The position numbers and the translations under genes were made by a program. Shown here piece after piece: positions 10,662 through 21,997 of a DNA stretch of 64,000 nucleotides. Where the stretch lies: NCBI RefSeq assembly GCF_001642475.1, contig NW_019173937.1, positions 124,001 to 188,000 on the forward strand, read 5' to 3'. Source of the DNA: Fonsecaea monophora. Lineage: Eukaryota > Ascomycota > Eurotiomycetes > Chaetothyriales > Herpotrichiellaceae. The first letter of the stretch is position 1; every line of letters starts with the position of its first letter. Under the pieces are notes generated by a model that was not told where the DNA came from, made no database searches, and saw only the letters and a list, made by a program, of their open reading frames with translations.

Positions 10662-11727
10662 TCATTTCCGAGCTTGCTCTCTTTCCACCTCGTACATGAA
10701 ATCGAAGTAAGGCTTGTCGAAAGCATGCATTCTGACGTAACCATCCTCACCACCACTTGCGTATGCAATGCCTTGCGGGTGGACGGCGATAGTGTTGAGA
10801 GGCCCGAAATGACCGCGGACACGCCCGATTTCATCCTCGAAGATTTTGTGGTAGAAGCGAGCTTCAAACTTGCCCTGACGAGCAGACGTTGTGGTGACTT
10901 CCATAGCCGCTTGGCCGCCTCCCAAGATGACAAAATCCTTCTTTGGGGTAATGGCTGCCGTGTTCAAGGGCGTGTCGGCAGTATACGACTTGAGAATGCT
11001 CAGGTCCCGCGTAGAGAGGATCTTGGCCGTCTTATCTTTTCCAGCTGTGATGAAATAGGTTCGGTCGGGAGAAAACTGCAAGTCGTTGATGGTGGTGTCA
11101 TACTCGTGGGCTTCTTGGGACATCAATAGTTCCCCAGTCTTTGCATCCCATTGACTAACAGATCCATCCTCATGGCCGGAGATGATGTACTTGTCCAGGT
11201 AGCCCCACCCTGCAACTGTGGCCTTGCTTTCCTCACACGTAATCCTCAGGCTGTATTCGTCCGTCTGATCTGTCAGGTCATCGCCATATCGGATGTCGTA
11301 GACCACTATCGTTCCCAGGTATCCCATTCGCTTTTCCGTGACTGCTAGCAATTGCTTCCCGTCTTCACTGAATGCAACCCGTTTGACGGCGGTAGGAAAT
11401 TCCCACGTCTTGACGTTCTCACCAGTTCGGATGTTCCACAACTTTATCGTGTTGTCTGCGGCTCCGGAGGCAAGGAGGTCGGTATTCGGGGATATATCGA
11501 TGGTCCAAATCGCACCCTGATGGCCGTTGTATGTCCCTAATCTTTCTCCATTGCTGGTGAACCACGCGCAGATGACTTTGTCTTTCGCAACCGAGAAAAG
11601 GAGATCGCCTTCTCTGTTGTATTTGATTTGGTTGAGCGACCGCTCCTGAAATATCCGTCAGTTGGCCATCAGTCAATTTTTTTCCTTAGGGGCTACCCAC
11701 ATGGCCTTGCAAGAGAATAGGCCTCAT
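10662..11727 (-). CDS. tif34: Translation initiation factor eIF3 subunit i
   Basis: WD40 propeller subunit of eIF3, binding eIF3b and eIF3g on the 40S subunit. Exon 1 (11727-11701) codes only MRPILLQGH; a 55 nt intron separates it from exon 2 (11645-10662). The protein has 336 residues, the typical size. Seven WD-type repeats can be followed: SLNQIKYNREGDLLFSVAKD, GAIWTIDISPNTDLLASGAA, AVKRVAFSEDGKQLLAV, GYLDKYIISGHEDGSVSQWD, INDLQFSPDRTYFITAGKD, then DFVILGGGQAAMEVTTT and the closing GPLNTIAVHPQGIAYASGGE. The end (YFDFMYEVEREQ) matches the family's conserved C-terminus. The start in a tiny first exon is supported by the family's N-terminus. Confidence 0.95.
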
Positions 11728-12079
11728 TTTCCGATGAATTGCTCGTCTCAGGAATTAGTTTAAGTGCTGTGAGAAGTTCTAAATTCAGAACGTAGCAGAA
11801 GAAGAAGAAGACCTTTTGTAGAGTCTTTCCCGTGGAAGTCGATGGACACCACCAGGCGACTGGACGGCTGTGGGAATTATCGATGCCAAGCAAGAAATTA
11901 CACGAGTCATGCCGTCGCTCATCCATGAGTCATTGTGACTCAAAAAAAATTCCATGTGCCTGGAGGATCAGCTTGAAAACATCGTCTCAACCTTTAGCCG
12001 GCTCTCTCAGTGATGAGTATACTCGAAGACCAGGGATAGCACTTTCCTTGGTCACCCGAGACGAGTTTTCTACGGAGCT
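11728..12079. promoter_or_regulatory. Divergent promoter region, eIF3i and C1-THF synthase
   Basis: A 352-base spacer between two divergent start codons. It contains pyrimidine- and A-rich runs (11798-11811, 11941-11948) but no gene. Confidence 0.4.
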
Positions 12080-15000
12080 TTGGGCTCTGATATGGCCAGC
12101 AGATTATCTAGTGCGACGCGTCCAAATCATATATTGGCAGGTCGTGCCATTCTCCGTCAATCAATTTTCTCCAATAGTTCTTCTCTCCGCCTTCCGACTT
12201 TACCCTCTCAACCTTTGTCTCTCAAGAGTCTGACTACGATCAGAGCTGCCTCTGAAGTCACCCTGATCAGTAGAGGTGCTCGGCGCCCCAAAGGACCGGT
12301 TGCCTCCCCCAGAATAGTTTCCGCAACGGTCGGCCGATTCCAGCTACCCATCCCACATACCGAAGAAGTCACACGAGTCGGACCTTTCCAGTGCTCACCG
12401 CCCCTGCACTCTCGCTTCTTCTCACATACGACACCGAACAAGATGGGCGCTACAAAGATTGATGGGAAGGCTATTGCCCAGAAGATCAGGGAACGGCTGG
12501 CAGCCGAGATTCGCGAGAAACAGAGCATCAACCCACGGTACAAACCATGTCTGAAGATCATTCAAGTCGGTGATCGACCTGACTCGACCACCTACGTCCG
12601 GATGAAGTTGAAGGCAGCCGAGGAAGCAGGCATTGATTGTGCACTGGTTCATCTACCAGAGTCGATTTCAGAGCCGGAACTATTGCAGCAGATTATTGAC
12701 TTCAACAATGATCCCGCTGTCCATGGTATCCTCGTCCAATTGCCTATCCCTAAACACCTTTCCGAACACACAATTACCTCTGCAGTCGCAGACGAGAAGG
12801 ATGTGGACGGGTTTGGAGCTACAAATATTGGAGAGCTTGCTAAAAGAGGTGGCAAACCTTTCTTCGTTCCCTGCACCCCGAAAGGAGTTATGGTGCTGTT
12901 GCAGGAGAGTGGTGTTGATCCCCGAGGCAAGACGGCTGTAGTCCTCGGCCGCAGCGACATTGTTGGTAGTCCGGTCAGCTATCTTTTGAAGAATGCCGAT
13001 GCCACAGTTATTGTGTGCCATTCTAAAACTCAACACATCGAAGAGGTTGTCAAGCAAGCCGATATCTTGGTTGCGGCTATCGGTCAGCCAGCTTTTGTCA
13101 AGGGTGACTGGCTGAAACCAGGAGCTGTGGTTATTGACGTGGGCACAAATTATATTCCTGACCCTTCCAAGAGCTCGGGGCAGCGCCTCGTTGGAGACGT
13201 CGAATTTGAGTCAGCTGTTCAGGTTGCTTCTCAAATCACGCCTGTTCCCGGCGGGGTGGGCCCCATGACAGTTGCGATGCTTATGCAGAACGTTGTCGAT
13301 GCCGCCTCCTCCTACTTTGAGAGACTCAAGGCAAGACACGTTACTCCGCTGCCGATCAAGCTTGAGAAGCCCGTCCCGTCCGATATCGAAATCTCGAGAT
13401 CACAGCATCCCCGTCACATCACCCAAATTGCCGTTGACGTCGGCATTGCTCCTCACGAATTGGAACCATATGGTGCCCACAAAGCCAAAGTTGACCTTTC
13501 AATCCTTTCAAGGCTGGCGCATCGCAGGGATGGAAAGTATATTCTGGTTAGTGGTATTACCCCGACTCCTCTAGGAGAGGGTAAGTCCACTACGACAATG
13601 GGCCTTACCCAGGCTCTTGGGGCTCACTTGGGAAAAGTGGCATTTGCCAATGTTCGACAACCAAGTATGGGACCAACCTTCGGCATCAAAGGTGGTGCAG
13701 CGGGCGGCGGCTACAGTCAAGTCATTCCCATGGATGAATTCAACCTTCATCTGACAGGCGATATCCACGCAATTACAGCTGCGAATAACCTTTTGGCTGC
13801 TGCCATTGATACACGTATGTTTCATGAGTCAACTCAAAAGGATGGTGCATTGTATAAAAGACTGGTGCCCAGCAAGAAGGGCAAGCGAGAATTTGCCCCG
13901 GTCATGCTTCGAAGGCTTAAGAAGCTGGGTATCAGTAAGACAAACCCCGATGAGCTAACTGAGGATGAAATCAGGCGGTTTGCACGCTTAGACATTGATC
14001 CGGAGACAATCACCTGGAGGAGAGTCCTTGATGTCAACGACAGGCTCCTGAGAGGCATCACAGTCGGTCAAGCCCCGACCGAAAAAGGCCACAGTCGACA
14101 GACAGCTTTCGACATTTCTGTTGCAAGCGAATGCATGGCCATTCTCGCACTAAGCAACGACCTGAGAGACATGCGTGAGCGACTTGGTCGAATAGTGATT
14201 GGGTCTTCGAAGGCCGGAGATCCAGTTACTTGCGATGACATTGGTGCTGGCGGTGCCCTAACTGCTCTCATGAAAGATGCTATCAAGCCCAATCTCATGC
14301 AGAGTTTGGAGGGAACGCCCGTTTTTGTTCATGCTGGACCGTTTGCGAACATAAGCATTGGCAACAGCTCTATTCTAGCGGATAAGTTGGCTCTGAAGCT
14401 TGCCGGGACCGAACCTGACGAAGATCACGAGTCCAAGGCCGGATTTGTTGTCACCGAAGCCGGGTTTGATTTCACCATGGGCGGTGAGAGGTTTTTCAAC
14501 ATCAAGTGCCGAAACTCTGGTCTTGTGCCGGACGTCGTTGTCGTCGTCGCCACCATTCGAGCACTAAAGGTCCACGGTGGCGGTCCAGAGATCCCCGTAG
14601 GATCTGCGCTGCCAGAAGCTTACCGGACGGAAAACACTGAAATGTTGCGCGCTGGCTGTGTCAATCTCAAGAAGCACATTGCGAACGCTAAGTCCTATGG
14701 CGTCCCCGTTGTAGTGGCGATCAACAAGTTCGAGACAGATACTGAGGCTGAGCTCAAAGTCATTGAAGAGGAGGCTCTCGCTGCAGGTGCGGAAGCAGCC
14801 GTGCCTGCAAATCACTGGGCCGAAGGAGGCGCCGGTGCCGTTGACTTGGCCAAGGCAGTGATTGAGGCTTCATCGAAGCCTAAAGAATTCAAATTCCTCT
14901 ACAGTCTTGAAGGCACCGTTCAGGAGCGCATCGAAAAGATTGGCAAGGAAATGTACGGGGCAGGAAAGGTCGAGTTTAGCGAGCTGGCACAGAAAAAGGT

Positions 15001-15262
15001 CGACATGTACACCAGACAGGGCTTTGGGAACCTGCCCATCTGCATTGCAAAGACCCAGTACTCCCTCAGCCATGACCCGGCACTTAAGGGGGCGCCCACT
15101 GGGTTCACCGTCCCGATACGGGATGTGAGGTTGGCGGTCGGCGCAGGATACCTGTATGCGCTGGCTGCGGATATCCAGACCATTCCTGGTCTCCCGACTG
15201 CGCCGGGATATCTGAATGTCGATGTGGATCCCGAGACTGGCGAGATAGATGGGTTGTTTTAG
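12080..15262 (+). CDS. mis1: C1-tetrahydrofolate synthase, trifunctional
   Basis: One-carbon enzyme carrying methylene-THF dehydrogenase, methenyl-THF cyclohydrolase and formyl-THF synthetase activities. Single exon, 1060 residues. Residues 1-121 form an Arg/Ser-rich extension free of long acidic runs, as expected for a mitochondrial presequence. The dehydrogenase/cyclohydrolase domain spans about 122-445 (MGATKIDGKAIAQKI, YVRMKLKAAEEAG, VLVQ-type LVQLPIPKHL, the Rossmann stretch VLGRSDIVGSPVSYLL, and PVPGGVGPMTVAML). The synthetase domain follows, with P-loop TPLGEGKSTTT near residue 500, then the FTHFS marks RQPSMGPTFGIKGGAAGGGY and HAITAANNLLAAAIDTRMFH. The natural cytosolic start would be the in-frame ATG at 12443 (residue 122), so two isoforms from one gene are plausible. 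Either start gives a complete enzyme. Confidence 0.95.
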   Translation: MGSDMASRLSSATRPNHILAGRAILRQSIFSNSSSLRLPTLPSQPLSLKSLTTIRAASEVTLISRGARRPKGPVASPRIVSATVGRFQLPIPHTEEVTRVGPFQCSPPLHSRFFSHTTPNKMGATKIDGKAIAQKIRERLAAEIREKQSINPRYKPCLKIIQVGDRPDSTTYVRMKLKAAEEAGIDCALVHLPESISEPELLQQIIDFNNDPAVHGILVQLPIPKHLSEHTITSAVADEKDVDGFGATNIGELAKRGGKPFFVPCTPKGVMVLLQESGVDPRGKTAVVLGRSDIVGSPVSYLLKNADATVIVCHSKTQHIEEVVKQADILVAAIGQPAFVKGDWLKPGAVVIDVGTNYIPDPSKSSGQRLVGDVEFESAVQVASQITPVPGGVGPMTVAMLMQNVVDAASSYFERLKARHVTPLPIKLEKPVPSDIEISRSQHPRHITQIAVDVGIAPHELEPYGAHKAKVDLSILSRLAHRRDGKYILVSGITPTPLGEGKSTTTMGLTQALGAHLGKVAFANVRQPSMGPTFGIKGGAAGGGYSQVIPMDEFNLHLTGDIHAITAANNLLAAAIDTRMFHESTQKDGALYKRLVPSKKGKREFAPVMLRRLKKLGISKTNPDELTEDEIRRFARLDIDPETITWRRVLDVNDRLLRGITVGQAPTEKGHSRQTAFDISVASECMAILALSNDLRDMRERLGRIVIGSSKAGDPVTCDDIGAGGALTALMKDAIKPNLMQSLEGTPVFVHAGPFANISIGNSSILADKLALKLAGTEPDEDHESKAGFVVTEAGFDFTMGGERFFNIKCRNSGLVPDVVVVVATIRALKVHGGGPEIPVGSALPEAYRTENTEMLRAGCVNLKKHIANAKSYGVPVVVAINKFETDTEAELKVIEEEALAAGAEAAVPANHWAEGGAGAVDLAKAVIEASSKPKEFKFLYSLEGTVQERIEKIGKEMYGAGKVEFSELAQKKVDMYTRQGFGNLPICIAKTQYSLSHDPALKGAPTGFTVPIRDVRLAVGAGYLYALAADIQTIPGLPTAPGYLNVDVDPETGEIDGLF

Positions 15263-17023
15263 AATGGCTGGCTGGAAATCCGGATTTACAGTACGCGTAC
15301 ATGCCTTTTGACGAATTTCAACAACTCTAGAGATACCCCATTTCAACAATCATACTATAGGTGGTAGATAAAACAAAGGAATACAAATTTATTGGATGTG
15401 GTCCTCTTGGATACCGGGGCTGGTTCTCCTGCGTTGAGCGAAAGCTGCCTGTCGGGTTAGTGAAGCCCTTTGCATCCATATGCAGGCGTCTTTGAAAGGT
15501 CACGACGCCACTGCAGGAATGCCTTTCTCACCCGATCTCACGAGCTCACCCGTCTCATAGTTTATCCTCAAAAGGGAGCGAGCCATCACAAGTCTCCTGC
15601 GTGCAGGTCTGAGGTCTGCAATACTTCGCGGTGGGCTCAGCGAGGCTCGACGAGGGCCTAAATGTATTGCCGACTCCATCCGGGGTACAGGGAAATGTCG
15701 GGGTGCAGAAGTGTGAGCTCGATTCCTCCAGGTTTTAGGGAGTCATCCGTCTTCTCTGTTGATAGGGTCCCGCAATTCAGGTGAGTCAGGATGGCCCAAG
15801 ACATGCAGATGCCATCGTGGTAGCCGACGGTAATCTTTCGGATGGTATCGCTGCAGGGGGCTTCAGGCTCTCCGTCTCTATTTGAGCAACGGGGGGTCGA
15901 GTGAGATAGATATCCATTGGCCACCTACGCCCGAACGGCTTCGGATGCTCTACAGCATTCCGTGTGCGTGGCTCGCAGGAGGTTGACCAAAAAAGGATGA
16001 CAACGGGACGGATCGCCCGGTGTCTCTATAACCCAGACTTGATGGCCTCCGGGCAAGATCGGAAAGAGACTGGATGATTGATTGACTCTCTTATCAGAAG
16101 GCGTCAAGCAAGTTGTCCTGCTCAATCATCAGCTCGTCTTTGACATTGCGAAAGTTGGGAGCGACGTCCTCTCACTAGTCAAATATGTATCAGCCAGGGA
16201 AGCATGCACAGTAACTACCGGCATCCATTCGGCACGTAAAAGTACTCATTCCGCGGATCATAACAAGGATAGTACGGGTTTGAACAAGTCAATTGAAGCC
16301 AGGAGAGAGATGGAGAAAGCGCATATGCTTGGGAGGAGGTGATCGCTGGCGCATATAAACGCAACAGCCATTGTCTTGTGACAACACATCGAACAAGATG
16401 TCTTTTCCTTTGAGTGGGGGGTACGGGGATTTCCAAGATACGCGTCGAAATACGAGTACGAGACTAGCACGAGGGGTTTTCGAATTGGGGCCCGTCGAGT
16501 TTGTCGAGGAGGCGCAGGGAAACCAACAAGCGTGTGGTTGTCGCATGAAGTGGACACGGACATAGAAGTTCAAAGAGATGCTGTATTCGTCACTGAGTAT
16601 CGCATAAGATAGGACCTTCTTGGTGTACGAGGTACCTGGTGTGCAGTTGTGTTTCGTCGTTGGTGGTGTGGAATCTCGGTGCGGAGAGCAGAAGTGGGCG
16701 CAGTTGCGAACCTGTTGCTTTCTCTAGACAAGCACCAATAAGGAACAGTTTAGATTTCGTATCTCATCATGCCTTGCGTCTCGGTCTCGAAGGTCGCTCT
16801 CCAAGATCCTTCACAATCGCAGTATCCGTTGGGCATTTCACAGCTTGTCACATAAGCCTTACAGTGTCGGGCTTGTTTTCAGTTCCGTGTTCCAGACGTG
16901 GAATCGCTGGTTCTCTTCAGCCACTAGTTCGCCTCCGTCCATCACGAATGATACCTGGAACACTCAATCGTCTTGATCCTTTTACGGCCAATTCCACCAC
17001 TTACCGGCCACTTGTGCTATCCG
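15263..17023. other. Long stretch without a convincing gene
   Basis: About 1.76 kb between C1-THF synthase and a regulator. Several frames of 60-100 codons lie on both strands, for example 15658-15924 (-), 15925-16125 (-), 16215-16436 (-) and 16082-16342 (+). None shows a domain. Short tracts with protein-like texture (CYDPRNEYFYVPNGC near 16220-16270 on the minus strand; DVAPNFRNVKDELMIEQ near 16105-16170) cannot be joined in phase with the visible splice sites. A small, degraded or non-coding gene is possible. Confidence 0.3.
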
Positions 17024-19699
17024 ATGTCGCCCAACAATCTGGACACCAAACCGAGGCGAGGGCTACGGGTTTCGTGTGACTCGTGCCGACGTATGAAAGT
17101 ACGTCCCTAGAAGCCCTCTCACCGGATGTATCTACGTGATTGGGCTGTTGCTTGCCTCTTTCATCAGTATCACGACTCACGTGCCTATCTAGATACGATG
17201 CGACAGGCAAGGGAACAGCAACTGCTCCAATTGCCGGGCACGAGACATGCCGTGTATCCTCACTCCGGTAGAGAGGCCAAAGACAAAGGTGAAAAGGTAA
17301 TGAGGAGGATATTTCACCATTGGCGTGGGCATAGCTAACCACAAACTGCATTCCTCGCCGTATAGAGCACAGTTTCTTCACTCCATAGAGTCTCGAATTG
17401 AGCGTATGGAAGCACTCCTATCTGGCTTCGCTGAGAAACAATGCACTGTCGAAACCCCCAAAGCAATAGAACCACCAGTTAGCCCACCCGGTCTGGAAAA
17501 AGAGCTTGCCAATCTACTTATATCAGAATCTGGCGAACAGAAATTCGTCGGTAAGTACAAAATGTTCCTCTGGTTGGTTCTGAAGGATGTGACTCTTACC
17601 ATCTTAGGACCCTCCGAATTTTCTCTCTTCTCCCCTCGAGGTCTGGCTTGGATCCAGCGCAAGACTGGATCGAACCGTGTAGCAGCCATCGTACAGAAGT
17701 ATCAGCAAGTCGGTCCCCTATGGCCCTCACATCGGGTCGGCTATCTGTCGCAGGCCGAACATGCTACTAAGTGCCGCCTCCCGAGCAAAGGGGCGGCTGT
17801 ACGGCTCGTCAACAGTAAAATCACTCCTGGAAAATGCTTATGGGCTGGTCTAATAACAAGATGACAGACTATTTTACGACTTTCAACTCTATACTTCCTC
17901 TATTCGACCAGGAATCATTCTGGATCCAATTTCATCAGCTATATTCAGCCAACCCCCCGGCAAAGGGACCGTGGTATGGCGCAGTCAATGTTGTTCTGTC
18001 CATCGGATGCATTACCGCCACAGAACCCATCTGGAGTATCGTCCGCGACTCTGACCCGTCTTACTTCTCTAATGTCATGGACGTATCATGGAAGCTTTTT
18101 CAAAACGCCTCGTCGGTCCTGCTAGATATCCTCCTTGGTGCCAACGGCTTGGTGGGTGTGCAGACAGTAATTGGAATGGTATGCATCTCCGTCCCACAAT
18201 CTTGGCCGTGTTGGTTGTTGATTCTTGTCCAGGCTTTCATCATGCAGGCAGTCCTAAATCCAGAGGGTGCGTTCACCTTGCTAGGAATTGCTGCTCGACT
18301 GAGCTATGCTCGTGGTCTGCATCGCTATCTTGAAGGCTTCGGCCTGTCTCAGGCAGAACTTGTGCAACGTCAGAGAGTTTTTTGGATATTGTACATCCTG
18401 GAGAAAGATCTGTCGAGCCGGATCGGTAGACCCTCTTGTATCGATGACGACGACATTGGCTTCGGTTTCCCTGGCGAACAGTCGCACGGTACCGATGGCA
18501 TTACCATATCAAGTGCTGCCTCTGGCGATACGAAGTTCTACCCTTTTCACCATATGTGCGTGCTTGCGCGCATTGAGAGTCAAGTGTACAAAGAACTATA
18601 TGCGTATTCTGCGCGGCTAAAAACAACGAGCGAGAGACTCGAATCTATCAGCAGGCTGGATGCAGAGCTTCAGGAGTGGAAGGAGAGCTTCCCTGTGGAG
18701 ATCAGACCGGAACATCCCATCCAATGTGAGTCGGAGAACAGATTTTCGATCGTCGTTCTTCACTTTGGATACTATCACTGCGTGAGAGCTGTCCACCGTG
18801 TCAATGCACAGTGAGTTCCCCTCGCTCTTCCCGAAGGTTCTAGTATTAGACCCAGGGCACCCTCGACGGGGCTCTGTCAAAGTCGGCATTTGCTAACAGA
18901 TATTTGTAGCCATGAATTGTGGTCGTTGGAGGCCGATGAAACTGAGAACACCAATTCGAATCCCGCCACTTTCAGCCCAGATGCTCCAAGCCCTGATGAT
19001 ACAATGAACGTCAAGGTCAATTCCTCCTATGCGCTATGTCTGGCAGCAGCGCGATCGATCCTCCATCTCTCAGTAGTGTATTTGCAGAATTGGAAAGATC
19101 CCAGAAACACTCTGATATGGATAAGTCCATACTTTCCCTTCTCAGCATTCTTGACGCTGTTCGCCTTCATGCTGAATGCCCCTCTGGATCCAAAGGTGGC
19201 CGCGGATCAAGCTCTTATGGAGGCAACATTGAGCTGCATCGATGGAATGCTACACACAATGGACAGGGAAACCATGACCTTTTTTGCGGATATTGCGGGC
19301 GAGCTTCTCACAGTTGCCAAACAGCATGTTGAGAATGCCCGTGCCCGCGTGGCTCAAGAAAAGGGCAAGGGCCCAACAATACCGGAAACCCTCGCTGGGA
19401 CGCCTTTTGCCGGCTTCGCCCAAAATGACGCTGCTGCTTACACCGCCATGGGAAGTAATATACAATCGTCGGTTCCGACCAGTTCGAATGCGCAACAGGA
19501 TCCTCTGGGTTCAACCGCCACTAACCTGCAGAGTAGATTCGACTACACTGGTATCGGTTCTGCTATGAATCCGCTGTATCCAACAAATGATGCTTTTGAT
19601 CCAGGCATGATGAACGATGGCCAATTTTCGATACAACAAAACTTGATGGACGATCCATTCTTCTTCATGGAGGACGCTGGTTGGGACTGGAGCTATTGA
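17024..19699 (+). CDS. Zn2Cys6 transcription factor with fungal TF domain
   Basis: Seven exons (17024-17098, 17193-17296, 17366-17550, 17608-17814, 17868-18178, 18233-18810, 18910-19699) give 749 residues. The zinc cluster CX2CX6CX7CX2CX6C is split by the first intron after RRMK and resumes with IRCDRQ; it ends in CNC-type CSNCRARDMPC. A short coiled coil follows (LHSIESRIERMEALLSGF). The fungal transcription factor domain starts near residue 200 (AAVRLVNNYFTTFNSILPLF) and includes AFTLLGIAARLSYARGLHR, RVFWILYILEKDLSSRIGRP and DDDDIGF. The tail is rich in Asn/Gln and ends acidic (DDPFFFMEDAGWDW), a likely activation region. The 54 nt intron 18179-18232 is a multiple of three without a stop. 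The next gene downstream, an epoxide hydrolase on the same strand, is a possible target (inference). Confidence 0.9.
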
Positions 19700-20043
19700 T
19701 CTTGGCCCGTTAACAGCAGTCGTACATATCTGGACTTGCGGACAATACGTATCTTATGACAGGCCGATATGTCTGCCGCCATTGAGAGCGTTCACTTGCC
19801 GCTCTTCAACAAGACAAGTCTCCTGGTCATCATAAGCTCCGGGATCGGCTTGACGGCAACCCCGCAAGTCGTCTCCACATATCGACTTGAAGACTCAGCG
19901 GTTCCCATACAATAGTGGACGACGGCTTGCCATCCAGACTATAATTTGGTCAAGCAGGCACCGATACCGTAGCATCAGGTCGATAAGCACTCATTGGTGC
20001 TCTTCAAAGACTCAAGTTATCACAAATTTCCTGATCACTAGCG
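19700..20043. other. Intergenic, upstream of epoxide hydrolase
   Basis: A 344-base spacer with the 3' end of the regulator and the leader of the hydrolase. No gene seen. Confidence 0.35.
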
Positions 20044-21323
20044 ATGGGAATCTCGCCCTTTAGAATCGACATTACCAAACAAGAAGTCGAACGACTACAA
20101 AGGAAGTTGCAAGACACGAGGATTCCAAAAACACCCATTGTTCCTGGGGCTGGTAGCGACTATGGTCAGTATACATTCGAGAATACCAACCCAATTCTGG
20201 GGTTCTGATCTGGAAACAGGTCCTCCGATTGAATGGTTCCAGCGTCTCACCAACAAATGGCGAGACGAGTTTGACTGGTTTTCTATACAAGAACATCTGA
20301 ACCGACATGACCACTTTCTCGCTGACATTGACGATGAGAATTCCCAGCTGCGAATACATTTTACGCATATCAAGTCGAGAAGAACCGATGCAATCCCTCT
20401 TATCTTGGTCCATGGTTGGCCCGGCTCATGGCACGAGTTCGACCGTGTGGTTGACGCCTTTGCCTATCCCGAGAACGTTTCGGACCCGGCATTCCACGTC
20501 GTGGTGCCGAGCCTACCTGGATTCTGTTGGTCTTCTGCACCCCCTCGGCGGGGCTGGACGATGCAAGACACGGCGCGGGTCTTCAATAAACTGATGATCC
20601 GGCTTGGTTATACGCATTACGTTGTGCAAGCGGGTGATTGGGGATCGTTTGTGGCCCGCGAAATGGGTGTCAAGTTCCCAGAGTGCAAAGCAGTCCATCT
20701 AAACTTCTGTCCGGTCGAGCTGGATGACAGTATCACAGACCTTACACCCCGTGAGGTGAAAATCAAACAACGCTGCCAAGATTGGTTGGATAACCATCTC
20801 GGGTATGCTGTTTGTATGCGGACCCGTCCACAAACCATTGGTGTCGCGCTGAGTGATAACCCGGTCGGAATACTCGCCTGGGTCGGGGAGAAATATCTGG
20901 AGGCGGTGGCTCCCGCAAAGGTTGAGTCTCCAGACCCAATATGGGACCAGGCAATTCTCACCACATGCTCTCTGTATTATTTCACAGACTGTATCATGTC
21001 TTCGAGTCTACCATATTTCGAAGGTGTCAAGCATGCAGATTTTGGCAACTTCTTCCTGAAGCAAGAGAATTATATCGGGGTGCCTATGGGATACACCAGC
21101 TTCCTCTATGACACAAGGCCAGGGACCGAGAGAAGCGTGAGGAAGACGGGACGACTCGTGTTCTACAATGGTGAGTTTCTGGCACTGAATTCTTCAAAGG
21201 ACATACTGAGAGTCTCACCACCGTGCAGAGTGCGATGATGGCGGTCATTTCGCTGCATTGGAACGGCCAGACGTTATTCTCGCTGACTGCCGGAGGTTCT
21301 TTGGGGAGTGGTACAACGCTTGA
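20044..21323 (+). CDS. Epoxide hydrolase, alpha/beta hydrolase fold
   Basis: Hydrolyses epoxides to diols. Three exons (20044-20164, 20220-21170, 21229-21323) give 388 residues, normal for the microsomal-type family. The N-terminal epoxide hydrolase domain (PFRIDITKQEVERLQRKL, PPIEWFQRLTNKWRDEFDW) precedes the catalytic fold. The oxyanion motif is HGWPGSWHEF, the nucleophile lies in VQAGDWGSFVAREMG (Asp of GDWG), and the catalytic His is in DDGGHFAALERP in the last exon. The likely acid is in the cap-to-core return and was not pinned. There is no clear signal anchor. It sits head to tail behind a Zn2Cys6 gene, with no other pathway gene nearby, so its role could be detoxification or a small catabolic unit. 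Confidence 0.92.
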
Positions 21324-21997
21324 AGTAGAGTGCTTATACGAGAAGATTTTCACTACTGGCATTTCTGGACTCAGGTTTCCCTGGAACCATGGGTTTCTCG
21401 ACATGTTTTTGGTGTGCGAGCTTGTGCTTATCTCAATATCAGCGAGAATGGAAGATTGCTCTGATTGACGAGAGGTTCTGCGGCGTGTATAGGCCAACCA
21501 GTATGTCAGAGCCCAAAAATATGCCCGATGGATCTCATCACATCTCCGAACCGGCTAGGTGTCTTGATACTCGGCCTGAGCGGTAGAAGGCTAATGTATT
21601 TAGCTATTTCCTTGTTAGATTGACTCGCTAAGATACACGTGCGTCGGTCTGAAGTCCTAGCACGCATATACTGTATTTCCGGATAGTTCATTTACAACGG
21701 TATTGCGGCCGGAGAAATGTTAGTGGAAACTTACTAGTTGTTGATAGAAGTGCGCATGGGTGGTGCTGCGGATCCGAACGTATGACGTCAACCTTCAGCC
21801 TCGTCAGCACAAGGCTGTCGCGCTTGATAACAAACCAGATTTGGAGATTTGGCATGTTTGTCAATCAGCATCACTTCAACGATCCTCCATACACCGAACT
21901 CTCTTGCCTCGCTCAGTCATCGAATCCCGCTTGTGACGAAAGGCAGGGGCGCAATGGAAGTCCGAACCACTCGGTGACGAAGTGAAAAGGATAAATC
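21324..21997. other. Intergenic, no gene seen
   Basis: A 674-base spacer before the Mg2+ channel gene. Frames such as 21782-21985 lack recognisable features. Confidence 0.35.
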
